Assembly: GCF_010095445.2 (NCBI RefSeq)
Contig: NZ_WFGV02000026.1
Coordinates: forward strand, 1-64,000
Length of the DNA stretch: 64,000 nucleotides
Direction: 5' to 3'
Source: Pseudomonas sp. TNT3
GTDB taxonomy: Bacteria > Pseudomonadota > Gammaproteobacteria > Pseudomonadales > Pseudomonadaceae
The position numbers and the translations under genes are program-made. The notes beneath the pieces were generated by a model. That model worked only from the letters and a program-made list of their open reading frames with translations, was not told the origin of the DNA and searched no databases. This document shows, one piece after another, positions 35,237 through 43,786 of this stretch (positions within the stretch are counted from its first letter, which is position 1; every line of letters begins with the position of its first letter).

Positions 35237-35253
35237 GCTCAGACCGGGTCTCC

Positions 35254-36879
35254 TCAGAAGATGTAATCAGTGGTCAGGAAACTCGAACTGCGGCCGCTGA
35301 TGATCTCGCTGATCAGCTCTTTGTTGGTTTCCTGGAACTTGGTGGCCACCAGCGTGCGGATCGAAAAAACCCTCAGCGCATCATGTACCGACAACGTGCC
35401 TTCGGCGGAATTTTTGCGCCCGTTGAACGGGTAAGTGTCCGGGCCGCGCTGACACTGGGCGTTAAGGTTGATCCGGCCGACCTGGTTGGCAAAGGTGTCG
35501 ACCAGCCTGCCGACTGCCACCGGATTGGTGCCGAAGATGCTCAGTTGCTGGCCGAAGTCAGACTCCAGCACGTAATCGATCACGGTATCCAGGTGACGGT
35601 ACGGCACGATAGGAACGACCGGGCCGAACTGTTCTTCCTGATAGACACGCATTTGCGGCGTGACCGGGAACAGCACGGCAGGGTAGAAGAACGAGGCGCG
35701 GGTTTCACCGCCGTTGGGGTTGACCACCTTCGCACCTTTGCTCTCGGCATCGGCCACCAGCGCGTGCAGGTAATCGACTTTGCCCGACTCCGGCAAAGGC
35801 GTCAGGGCCACGCCGCTTTCCCATGGCATGCCCGGTTTGAGCGTGGCGAGCTTGGCGTTGAATTTCTCGATAAACGCGTCGACCACGTCTTCGTGAACAA
35901 AGAGGATTTTCAGCGCAGTGCAACGCTGACCATTGAAGGACAACGAGCCGGTGACGGCTTCGTTCACGGCGTTATCCAGATCGACTTCGGGCAACACGAT
36001 GCCGGGATTCTTCGCGTCCAGACCCAGCGCCGCGCGCAAACGGTGTGGCTTGGGGTGCAGCTTTTTAAGGTCGCTGGCGGCCTTGTTGGTGCCGATAAAC
36101 GCAAAGATATCGATCTTGCCACTGGCCATCAGCGCACTGACGGTTTCGCGGCCGCTGCCGTAGATCACGTTGATCACCCCGGCCGGAAAGCTGTCGCGGA
36201 AAGCTTCCAGCAGTGGACGGATCAGCAGGACACCGAGCTTGGCCGGTTTGAACACTACGGTGTTACCCATGATCAGTGCCGGAATCAGCGTGGTGAAGGT
36301 TTCGTTCAGCGGGTAGTTGTAAGGCCCCATGCACAACGCCACGCCGAGTGGAACGCGGCGGATCTGCCCGAGTGTGTCCTGTTCCAGTTCAAACCGGCTG
36401 GAACGGCGGTCGAGTTCCTTGAGGGCGTTGATGGTGTCGACGATGTAATCGCAGGTGCGGTCGAACTCTTTTTCCGAATCCTTGAGGTTCTTGCCGATCT
36501 CCCACATCAGCAACTTGACCACCGCCTCACGCTGTTCGCGCATGTGCCCGAGGAAGGTTTCAACGTGCTGAATGCGCTCGGCCACGCGCATGGTCGGCCA
36601 CAGGCCCTGGCCTCGGTCATAGGCGCGGACGGCGGCGTCGAGGGCAGTCAATGCAGTCTCGGCGTCGAGCAGTGGCGTGCTGCCGAGGATCACCTGTTCA
36701 TCACCTTGCTCACCGGTCAGGTACACCGGGCTGCGGACTTGAGCGAGCGGCCCCGACCAGATTTTCAGCTCGCCATCGACCAGGTACTCGCGCTGTTCGG
36801 TCGGGCCGTCGAGGCGGTATTTTTCCGGGACGCTGGCCGCGTCAGGAAACAGGTTGCCAAGGATATGTGCTGTGGTCAT
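35254..36879 (-). CDS. gapN: NADP-dependent non-phosphorylating glyceraldehyde-3-phosphate dehydrogenase
   Basis: Cytoplasmic aldehyde dehydrogenase of 541 aa, GapN branch: converts glyceraldehyde 3-phosphate to 3-phosphoglycerate and makes NADPH without ATP. The Rossmann stretch GPYNYPLNETFTTLIPAL is near 185, catalytic Cys320 is in SFNGQRCTALK, and EEQFGPVVPI is near 430. ALGLDAKNPGIV (about 284-295) occupies the usual general-base region LELGG, with Asp at the place of the expected acidic group, a form I associate with this subfamily. It is longer than S. mutans GapN (475 aa) by N-terminal and C-terminal extensions. Co-directional with the FUSC gene. Confidence 0.88.
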   Translation of the reverse strand: MTTAHILGNLFPDAASVPEKYRLDGPTEQREYLVDGELKIWSGPLAQVRSPVYLTGEQGDEQVILGSTPLLDAETALTALDAAVRAYDRGQGLWPTMRVAERIQHVETFLGHMREQREAVVKLLMWEIGKNLKDSEKEFDRTCDYIVDTINALKELDRRSSRFELEQDTLGQIRRVPLGVALCMGPYNYPLNETFTTLIPALIMGNTVVFKPAKLGVLLIRPLLEAFRDSFPAGVINVIYGSGRETVSALMASGKIDIFAFIGTNKAASDLKKLHPKPHRLRAALGLDAKNPGIVLPEVDLDNAVNEAVTGSLSFNGQRCTALKILFVHEDVVDAFIEKFNAKLATLKPGMPWESGVALTPLPESGKVDYLHALVADAESKGAKVVNPNGGETRASFFYPAVLFPVTPQMRVYQEEQFGPVVPIVPYRHLDTVIDYVLESDFGQQLSIFGTNPVAVGRLVDTFANQVGRINLNAQCQRGPDTYPFNGRKNSAEGTLSVHDALRVFSIRTLVATKFQETNKELISEIISGRSSSFLTTDYIF

Positions 36880-37134
36880 GTCGCTACCCCATCTTGATGA
36901 TCTGATTCGCTGATGAATCGTTTTAGCAGACCTGCGCTTCGCTTGTCATGACTCATTTTCGTCTCAGTGGCGAACAGGCCGGTTCCTTGGCGCTTGCGGT
37001 CATGGCCTCAGAAGCCCCCCTTGTTGGCCCCCAATGCCCTGAACCCTGCGGCACGGGTGCCTTAGTGTTGAGCTTTCCTTGAACACAATAAAAAGGTGTA
37101 CCCGGCTGACCGGAGCACCAAAGAGAGGGCGGTC

Positions 37135-37524
37135 ATGCGGGCACGTCAATTCACGGGAAAGCCTAGCCTTTGTTTGGCGTTGGTGGGGTGCGCCTTCGTC
37201 GCGCTGCTCAGCGGTTGTGGTGAAGAGAAAAAAAGCCCGGCGACCCGCAATCAAGCGGCCATCGCCAAACCGGGCGATCCCGCGCTGGCGCAGATCTACG
37301 ACAACAGTTGCAAGCTCTGCCACGCCAATCCGGCGGCCGGAGCGCCGTTGACCGGCGACAAAAAAGCCTGGGAGCCACGGCTGCTCCAGGGCGCGGACAC
37401 GCTGCTGGATCACGCCATCAACGGCTACAACGGCATGCCACCCATGGGCCAGTGCGTGGAGTGTTCAGAGGAACAATTCCTCGCGCTGATCAACTTCATG
37501 GCCGGGCAAACCCTCCAACAATAA
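37135..37524 (+). CDS. Class I c-type cytochrome lipoprotein (cytochrome c5-like)
   Basis: A 129-aa mono-haem cytochrome. The lipobox LLSGC near residue 24 anchors it in a membrane facing the periplasm. The haem motif CKLCH lies near residue 62, axial Met is probably in NGYNGMPPMG near 104, and a second cysteine pair CVEC near 110 is typical of cytochrome c5. Nine bases past its stop lies the region leading into the lactone-oxidase-like gene, so it is the probable electron acceptor of that flavoprotein. ATG 37135 gives a proper signal peptide; the open frame runs further upstream without one. Confidence 0.88.
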   Translation: MRARQFTGKPSLCLALVGCAFVALLSGCGEEKKSPATRNQAAIAKPGDPALAQIYDNSCKLCHANPAAGAPLTGDKKAWEPRLLQGADTLLDHAINGYNGMPPMGQCVECSEEQFLALINFMAGQTLQQ

Positions 37525-37542
37525 CAACCCGGGGTGCACTTG

Positions 37543-38940
37543 ATGACGATGGATTTAACACGGCGGCAATTGTTGCAGCGGGCAAGCGTCATTGGCGCTT
37601 TCACGGCCCTGGGCAGCAGCCCGGCGCTCGCTGAATTGCTGCGCGCACCGCGGCTGATCCCTTGGCGTAATTGGTCCGGCGCCCAGAGTTGCCTGCCGGC
37701 GGCGCGGCTGGCACCCAAGCATCTCGATGAATTGACCCAGGTTATCCGTCAGGCGCCTGGCAAGATTCGTCCGGTCGGTTCGGCACACTCCTTCAGCGCG
37801 CTGGTGCCCACCGATGGCACGCTGTTGTCGCTGAGCTACTTCACCGGCTTGCTCGATCACGACGCACAGACGCTTCAGGCCGAGTTCGCCGCCGGCACGC
37901 CGATGTCGCGCATGGGTACACCGCTCAAGGACATCGGGCAGGCGCTGCAGAACATGGCCGACATCGACTATCAAACCCTCGCCGGCGCCATATCCACCTC
38001 GACCCACGGCACCGGCAAGCAGTTTCAATCCTATTCGGCACATGTCTGCGGCCTGCAACTGGTGACCGCCAGCGGCGACGTTCTCGACTGCGACAGCACG
38101 CGCCATCCCGAGGTATTCAGCGCCGCCCGGGTGTCCCTCGGTGCATTGGGCGTCGCTACCAGAATCCGCCTGCAAAACCGTCCGGCTTATCGCCTGAGGG
38201 AGCGTCAATGGATCGCCAAAACCGAAGAGCTGCTGGAAGACCTGGACAAGAACACCCGTGAAAATCAGCACTGGGAAATGCTCGTGGTGACCCATTCCGA
38301 CTATGCCCTGTCAATCGCCCTGAACGAGACCACCGACCCGGCCACGCCGCCGATCCCGGCAGACGAGGAGGGCGGTAACGAGTTCGTGAACTTGATCGAA
38401 AAGATCGACAAGTACGGCAGCGATTTTCCCGACCTGCGCCGAACCATGCTCAACAACTTGCGCCACCTGGCCAGTTTCGACGATCGGGTGGGCGACTCCT
38501 TCGATATCTACGCCAACGTACGCACGGTGCGCTTCAACGAAATGGAATACTCGGTCCCGGCAGAACACGGCCCGGCTTGTCTGCGGGAAATCCTCAAGTT
38601 GATTCAGGACAAGGACCTGCGCACCTGGTTTCCCATCGAGTACCGCTACGTCAAGGCCGACGACATTCCATTGAGCATGTTCGAAGGCCGGGACAGTTGC
38701 TCGATCTCGGTTCACCAGCATTATCAGATGGACCATCACAACTTTTTCGCCGCCATCGAACCGATCTTCTGGAAGTACAACGGCCGCCCGCACTGGGGCA
38801 AATTGCACACGCTTAACGCTAAGAACCTGCAACCGCTGTATCCGCGCTGGCAGGAGTTCATTGAGGTCCGCCAGGCCCTCGACCCCAGCGGCAAATTCCT
38901 CAATGCGCACCTGGCATCCATCCTGGGGGTGAACCCATGA
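37543..38940 (+). CDS. Exported FAD-linked oxidase, D-arabinono-1,4-lactone oxidase type
   Basis: A 465-aa flavoprotein. The N-terminus LTRRQLLQRASVIGAF is a twin-arginine signal, so it is exported folded. The FAD-binding PCMH domain covers about residues 45-215 with GSAHSFS (His82, the place of covalent flavin attachment in aldonolactone oxidases) and STSTHGTG near 150; the ALO domain follows, ending HPS-like PHWGKLH.. and LDPSGKFLNAHL. Family enzymes oxidise sugar lactones or alditols. With the preceding cytochrome it could act as a periplasmic dehydrogenase. Its stop overlaps the next ATG (ATGA). Confidence 0.87.
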   Translation: MTMDLTRRQLLQRASVIGAFTALGSSPALAELLRAPRLIPWRNWSGAQSCLPAARLAPKHLDELTQVIRQAPGKIRPVGSAHSFSALVPTDGTLLSLSYFTGLLDHDAQTLQAEFAAGTPMSRMGTPLKDIGQALQNMADIDYQTLAGAISTSTHGTGKQFQSYSAHVCGLQLVTASGDVLDCDSTRHPEVFSAARVSLGALGVATRIRLQNRPAYRLRERQWIAKTEELLEDLDKNTRENQHWEMLVVTHSDYALSIALNETTDPATPPIPADEEGGNEFVNLIEKIDKYGSDFPDLRRTMLNNLRHLASFDDRVGDSFDIYANVRTVRFNEMEYSVPAEHGPACLREILKLIQDKDLRTWFPIEYRYVKADDIPLSMFEGRDSCSISVHQHYQMDHHNFFAAIEPIFWKYNGRPHWGKLHTLNAKNLQPLYPRWQEFIEVRQALDPSGKFLNAHLASILGVNP

Positions 38941-40214
38941 ATCGGCGTCATTTCGTGATGGGAACGGTGGGTGTCGGAGTCTTGCTGGCGGGTGTCGCCG
39001 TGTGGCTGCGACCGGGGGACCGAGGTGGGCCCTACAGCGATTATTTCCGTGCGCTCAATCGCGAACTCAAGGTGCACGGGCCGATGCGGCCGGTGATGCT
39101 GGTTGACCTGGATCGGCTCGATCACAACATTGATGTGGTGATGCAGTCGGTCAAGCGTGGGGGCAAACATCTGCGCCTGGTGGAAAAGTCGATACCGGCG
39201 CCGGGTTTGCTGGCATACATCGCCAAGCGCGCTGGCACACAGCGGTTGATGTCGTTTCATCAACCGTTTCTCAACCATGACGCCGTGACATTTCCTGAGG
39301 CTGACATCCTGCTGGGCAAGCCGTTGCCGGTGCGCTCGGTGCAGTTGTTTTATCAAACGCACACCGGTCCGTTCGACCCGTCGAAGCAATTGCAGTGGCT
39401 GATCGATACGCCGCATCGCTTGCAGGAATACCTGGCACTGGCTCAGGGATTGGCCACGCGATTGCGGGTGAACATCGAGCTGGATGTCGGCCTGCATCGC
39501 GGCGGCATAGGTGATGTAACGGCGCTGGGGCAGATGCTGACACTGATCAGCGCTAACCCGCAGCATCTGGAGTTCGCGGGTTTCATGGGCTATGACCCGT
39601 TCGTGGGCATGGGCGTGCCAGGTATTCTGGGTTCGTCTGAAGAGTTGTTCGCCAAGGTGATGGTGATCTACAACCGTTACGTCGACTTTACCCGTCGCGA
39701 GTACCCCGGTCTGTGGCATTCAGGCCTGACGCTCAACACCGCTGGCAGCCCCAGCTATCGCCTGCACGAGCAGGAGAAACTCAGCACCGAAGTGTCGGTG
39801 GGAACCGCCATGCTCAAGCCCACGCATTACGATCTGCCGTCGCTGGTGGAACATGTTCCGGCGGCTTACATCGCGACGCCTGTGCTCAAGAGCACCGGAG
39901 CGGTAAATATCCCGGCGCTGGATGGCAAGTCGAAGCTGTTTTCGTGGTGGGACATCAATCAGCGCGAGACCTTTTTTATCTACGGCGGCAACTGGATGGC
40001 CGAGTTCGAATCGCCCAAGGGGCTGCAGAGCAACGGCGTGTATGGCCGAAGTTCCAACCAGGAGATGGTCAATGGTTCGGCGGCGGTGGGGTTGGCGTTG
40101 GAGGATCAAGTGTTTTTGAGACCGACCCAGACCGAGTCGGTGCTGTTGCAGTTTGGGGATCTGCTCGCGGTGCGCGGAGGCAAAATTGTCGACACCTGGC
40201 CCGTGTATTCCTGA
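38937..40214 (+). CDS. Tat-exported DSD1/D-threonine-aldolase-like PLP protein
   Basis: A 425-aa protein with alanine-racemase-type PLP barrel (DSD1 family). MNRRHFVMGTVGVGVLLAGVA is a twin-arginine-like signal or anchor, unusual for a PLP enzyme. The candidate PLP-lysine is Lys84 in LRLVEKSIPAPG. D-serine dehydratase and D-threonine aldolase of this fold end in a metal-binding P-x-H-x-C-x-T; here the C-terminus is DTWPVYS, so these metal ligands are absent. Translation is coupled to the upstream oxidase gene by a four-base overlap. Racemase, dehydratase or aldolase activity cannot be chosen from sequence. Confidence 0.8.
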   Translation: MNRRHFVMGTVGVGVLLAGVAVWLRPGDRGGPYSDYFRALNRELKVHGPMRPVMLVDLDRLDHNIDVVMQSVKRGGKHLRLVEKSIPAPGLLAYIAKRAGTQRLMSFHQPFLNHDAVTFPEADILLGKPLPVRSVQLFYQTHTGPFDPSKQLQWLIDTPHRLQEYLALAQGLATRLRVNIELDVGLHRGGIGDVTALGQMLTLISANPQHLEFAGFMGYDPFVGMGVPGILGSSEELFAKVMVIYNRYVDFTRREYPGLWHSGLTLNTAGSPSYRLHEQEKLSTEVSVGTAMLKPTHYDLPSLVEHVPAAYIATPVLKSTGAVNIPALDGKSKLFSWWDINQRETFFIYGGNWMAEFESPKGLQSNGVYGRSSNQEMVNGSAAVGLALEDQVFLRPTQTESVLLQFGDLLAVRGGKIVDTWPVYS

Positions 40215-40231
40215 GCTCGGTAGCCCTCTAA

Positions 40232-40260
40232 TTCCGTGGGTCCCGAAGGAGCCCACGGAA
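40232..40260. terminator. Hairpin between convergent genes
   Basis: TTCCGTGGG / CCCACGGAA (9 bp) extended by TCC/GGA around a CGAA loop with one bulged G. It lies 17 bases past the DSD1-like stop and just past the stop of the convergent MetA-type gene, and may serve both. Confidence 0.7.
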
Positions 40261-40272
40261 CCTGCGCATCAC

Positions 40273-41235
40273 TCAAAACGCATACGGAATACTCACTTTC
40301 GCCCACAACATTTCCCCCTCGGGCCGGTTTTCCACGTCAAATTCCTTGGCCCAGCGAATCTCCGCACTGGCGTATTTCAGGAAGGTCAGGTGCAACGCAG
40401 GGCCAATGGCGAACACCTGCCCGCGCACGCCGTCATTCACATCTTCGCCATTGAATTGCACGGTTCTGCCGAACTGCTTGTCGTCGGTGGTCTGCTTCAA
40501 ATAGTAGCCATTCAAGCCGAGCATCAGGTTGTCGGTGAGCTTGTAGCTGGCGGAATAATCGACGTGGAAAATCTGCCCCGATTTGTAGTCGGTGTCCTTG
40601 TTCTTCTCGTTGAAGCTGTAAGTCGTCTTCATCGACAACTCGGTTCTCGGCGTCGGCAGCCAGGTGAAGGAAAACAGCGGTTTGTACGTGTAGAAGTTGT
40701 TGCTGGTGTTGGCCAGCCGGTCGACGCTGTATTCACCTGTCGGCACGGTGATTTCCACGGCAGCACCGAGGGTCAGGTTCTTGCCCATGTCCCAGAGAAT
40801 GATCGGCGCGATGGTGGTGTCGCCCATGCCTTCGCGAGTGTCCTGCAAACCGAACATCGAGACTTCCTGTTTCAGCCACGGCTGCGCGATGTAACCGGCC
40901 AGACGGCCCCCGAACACCCGTACCGGGCTGAGGTAATCGATACGCGGAATGACTGCCGTGGATTCAATCTCGACATTGGGCACTTTGCCGCCCAGCGAGC
41001 TGATGTTCAGCTTGGTGGCTTTGTAGTGGTTGTAGTAGAGGTTGAAGGCCAGCATGTTGGCCGGGAGGCTGTTCACGTCCAGTGGCAACATGAAAAAGCC
41101 GTCGGTGCCTGGGCCAATGTTGTCCACGCCGGCCTCGGTGGCCAACGCCGGTAATTGAATGGCGCAGACACCCGCCAGGCCGACGGCCAGTCGCAAGGAA
41201 ACGTTCATCCGGATCAGGTTCATGTGTGTACTCAT
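40273..41235 (-). CDS. Outer-membrane MetA-pathway/SphA-type channel protein
   Basis: Predicted outer-membrane beta-barrel of about 320 aa of the 'meta-pathway phenol degradation' family (PF13557-like). A signal peptide (LRLAVGLAGVCAIQLPALA) is followed by GTDGFFMLPLD and a series of alternating strands (MTLGAAVEITVPTGEY region near 165) ending in IPYAF, an aromatic C-terminus. Members are thought to bring hydrophobic substrates across the outer membrane. ATG 41235 is taken; ATGs at 41223 and 41208 are alternatives. An AraC regulator is transcribed divergently and probably controls it. Confidence 0.8.
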   Translation of the reverse strand: MSTHMNLIRMNVSLRLAVGLAGVCAIQLPALATEAGVDNIGPGTDGFFMLPLDVNSLPANMLAFNLYYNHYKATKLNISSLGGKVPNVEIESTAVIPRIDYLSPVRVFGGRLAGYIAQPWLKQEVSMFGLQDTREGMGDTTIAPIILWDMGKNLTLGAAVEITVPTGEYSVDRLANTSNNFYTYKPLFSFTWLPTPRTELSMKTTYSFNEKNKDTDYKSGQIFHVDYSASYKLTDNLMLGLNGYYLKQTTDDKQFGRTVQFNGEDVNDGVRGQVFAIGPALHLTFLKYASAEIRWAKEFDVENRPEGEMLWAKVSIPYAF

Positions 41236-41444
41236 TCTTATTGTTAGTGGTCGCGCCGGTGGCATGACGCCGGTGACCAGAGCCCCAGGGCATAGAAATA
41301 AGCTGTTAAGGCGAGCGCGGGCAGGGTATTGGCGGCCAGATAGGGGGCTTCTGCGGACAGCCTTCAATGCCTGTGCTAACTTTCGTCGACATAACCGGTA
41401 ACAAAAAATAAGAATCCAGACACGATCCGGAACGTATAGCGCCC

Positions 41445-42485
41445 ATGCAGATGAAAGTAATCGATCCCACCTTTGAACTGGCGCTGGTGTCGCCGTTTCT
41501 GCTGCAAACCCTGGCAGAAGTCGCGCAGCAAAAAGGGGTCAATCCCGAGACCCTTTGCCGAGGACTGGGCTTTGCCCTCGAAGACCTGCAGGATCCGGCG
41601 CACCGCATTTCCTACCGCCAGGCCGTGGCGATGATTCAGCGTGCGTTGAAGGCATTGCCTAACCGCGGTTTGGGCCTGTGGGTCGGTGCGCAGAACGTGC
41701 TTGGCACCCTCGGGCTTCTCGGCCACGTGCTGTCCCTGTGCAAAAACCTGCGGGATGCGTTCGAGCTGGGTATCCGTCATCAGCACACCTCCGGCGGCAT
41801 CGCCGTATCGAGTGTCGAAGAAGCGGCGGACCGGGTGTTCGTCGACGTCGAGTGCCGGTTGCCGTTCGCCGACGTGCAGGTGTTCGCGGTCGAGGAGTTT
41901 TTCGCCAGTTTGCTGGTGTACGGCCGAGCGCTGGTGGGCGCGGATTTCAAGCCGATGGCGGTGGAGTTTGTGCACGCGGCGCCGGATTACCGTGCCGAGT
42001 ACCACCATTGGCTGGGGCCGGATGTGCAGTTTGGCTGCCTGCAAAACCGCATGGTCATTGCCGCTCACTGGCTGGATGTGTGCCTGCCCAATCATCATTC
42101 CCTGGCATTGCGTCAGGCGGTCAAATTGCTTGAGCTGGAGGCCGCGCAGATTCATCAGAAAATGGACTTGATCCAGGCGGTGGAGCGCGCGATTTCCCGC
42201 GACCTGACTGAGGGCAGCCACATCGAAAAAATTGCCGGCGACTTGAACATGAGCAGTCGTACCTTGCGGCGACGGCTCACCGAGCACGCGTTGACGTTCG
42301 AAACCTTGCTGGAACAAGTACGCCAGGCGCGCACCATGAGCCTGCTGGGCAATCCGGAGATGTCCATCGAGCGCATTACCGAAGAAGTCGGCTACAGCGA
42401 TGTGCGCAGTTTTCGTCGAGCGTTCAAGCGCTGGACCGGCTTGAGTCCCACGGCATTTCGCAACGAGGGTGCGGTCTTGCAATGA
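41445..42485 (+). CDS. AraC-family regulator (OruR/ArgR-like N-domain)
   Basis: DNA-binding regulator of 346 aa. Residues about 20-205 form the arabinose-binding-like sensor domain (PF12625 type), and residues about 240-340 contain two helix-turn-helix units: IEKIAGDLNMSSRTLRRRL and the signature IERITEEVGYSDVRSFRRAFKRWTG near the C-terminus. It lies divergent from the MetA-type outer-membrane gene across about 210 bases and most likely activates it in response to a hydrophobic substrate. Confidence 0.9.
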   Translation: MQMKVIDPTFELALVSPFLLQTLAEVAQQKGVNPETLCRGLGFALEDLQDPAHRISYRQAVAMIQRALKALPNRGLGLWVGAQNVLGTLGLLGHVLSLCKNLRDAFELGIRHQHTSGGIAVSSVEEAADRVFVDVECRLPFADVQVFAVEEFFASLLVYGRALVGADFKPMAVEFVHAAPDYRAEYHHWLGPDVQFGCLQNRMVIAAHWLDVCLPNHHSLALRQAVKLLELEAAQIHQKMDLIQAVERAISRDLTEGSHIEKIAGDLNMSSRTLRRRLTEHALTFETLLEQVRQARTMSLLGNPEMSIERITEEVGYSDVRSFRRAFKRWTGLSPTAFRNEGAVLQ

Positions 42486-42606
42486 ATTCGCCTCGGCGCT
42501 CAATAAAAAGGGCCGTATTTGGTGGCAAGTAGCTATCCGTTTTCCAGACGTACGGTTATGCTCCACGCGTTTCCATTTGCCAATGATTACTAACCACAGT
42601 GATGTT

Positions 42607-43644
42607 ATGAGCCAATCCGAGACGCGTGCGACTGTTCTAGAGATGTATCCGGAAGATTCCCGCGAGGCGGCGGCCCTGCTCAAGCAAGCCGTCCCATTGA
42701 TGGTTCGTCATAACATCCCGCCCAACCCCGTGCACTACGCGCTCTGGTACACCTACAGCAAGGGCCAGGTGCCCGAGCTCAATCGGCAACTGGACAAGGT
42801 AATCAAGGATTTCGATCGATTTCCTGCCGAGTCCGCGTCGAAGCTGTTTCGCGACTACATCATTCGCGACGAGCTGGAAGATGCGCGTGCCGGCCAGCAA
42901 CAGGCGATCAACCTGGTCGACGACATGGCGCGGGACGTTTCGCGCAGTGTCGAAGGTAATCGCAACTTCCAGACCAGTCTCGTTCACTGCCTGGACATGC
43001 TCGAAGCGCCTACCCACGAGCGCTTGCCGGACATTTTGAGCGAACTGCAACAAAGCACCCGGCTCATGCAGAGCCAGCAGGAACACTTTCTATCCCAGCT
43101 GCATTCCGCCCAGGACGAAATCAAGACCCTGCGCAGCAAACTCGAGCGCGCGCAACTGGCCGCGACGATCGATGGCCTGACCGAACTGCTCAATCGCGCT
43201 GCCTTCACCCGCGTGCTGGAACGGGCGCTGGGCAGACCATCGCGAGGCGTCGCTCTGGTGATGCTCGATATCGATCACTTCAAGCAATTCAATGACCAGT
43301 ATGGCCATCCCTTGGGCGACCGGGTTCTCCAGCATGTCGCGCAAACCTTGCGCCATTCACTGCCCAGCCACGCCAATGCCGCGCGTTACGGCGGAGAAGA
43401 ATTCTGCGTGGTGCTGGAGCAATGCCCCGACCTCGCCAGCGCCCGGGCTTTTGCCGAGCAACTGCGCCTGAAAATCCAGTCGCTGCGAATCAAGGCGCGT
43501 GGCGACGGCAAGGTGCTGGACACCATAACGGCTTCCTTCGGTGTGGCGCTGGCAGTGCCCGACGACACCCTCGACAGCCTGTTGACCCGTGCGGATGACG
43601 CGTTGTATCAGGCCAAACGCAACGGTCGAAATCAGGTCATTTAA
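42607..43644 (+). CDS. Diguanylate cyclase (GGDEF domain)
   Basis: Cytoplasmic enzyme of about 345 aa making cyclic di-GMP from two GTP. The C-terminal GGDEF domain (about residues 185-345) has an active ARYGGEEF signature and LDIDHFKQFNDQYGH. The RxxD inhibitory site normally just before it is missing (LPSHANAARY), so product inhibition at that site is unlikely. The N-terminal half is helical with a conserved IPPNPVHYALWYTY stretch and a coiled-coil near 150-180 that may dimerise it. ATG 42607 is preferred, with 42583 as alternative. Signal input unknown. Confidence 0.87.
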   Translation: MSQSETRATVLEMYPEDSREAAALLKQAVPLMVRHNIPPNPVHYALWYTYSKGQVPELNRQLDKVIKDFDRFPAESASKLFRDYIIRDELEDARAGQQQAINLVDDMARDVSRSVEGNRNFQTSLVHCLDMLEAPTHERLPDILSELQQSTRLMQSQQEHFLSQLHSAQDEIKTLRSKLERAQLAATIDGLTELLNRAAFTRVLERALGRPSRGVALVMLDIDHFKQFNDQYGHPLGDRVLQHVAQTLRHSLPSHANAARYGGEEFCVVLEQCPDLASARAFAEQLRLKIQSLRIKARGDGKVLDTITASFGVALAVPDDTLDSLLTRADDALYQAKRNGRNQVI

Positions 43645-43664
43645 GCGCTGGCCGTTGCCCGACA

Positions 43665-43772
43665 CTGCAGGAGCGAAGCTTGCTCGCGATGACGGCGGCA
43701 CATCCAGCATCGATGTAGCCTGACACGGCCCCATCGTCGGAGTGCCGCCCGGATCAAGCCCGGCTCCCACCT
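43665..43772. repeat. REP/REPIN element
   Basis: Palindromic core GGAGCGAAGCTTGCTCGCGA followed about 70 bases later by an oppositely placed partner (GCCCGGATCAAGCCCGGCTC). First of a series of such elements between here and 61 kb. It lies between convergent genes. Confidence 0.75.
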
Positions 43773-43786
43773 GGAAGCCTGCGCTT

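Noticed and set aside
35383..36897. Plus-strand frame of about 500 codons opposite gapN
   Set aside because: Antisense shadow of a highly conserved aldehyde dehydrogenase gene; its translation has no recognisable domain.
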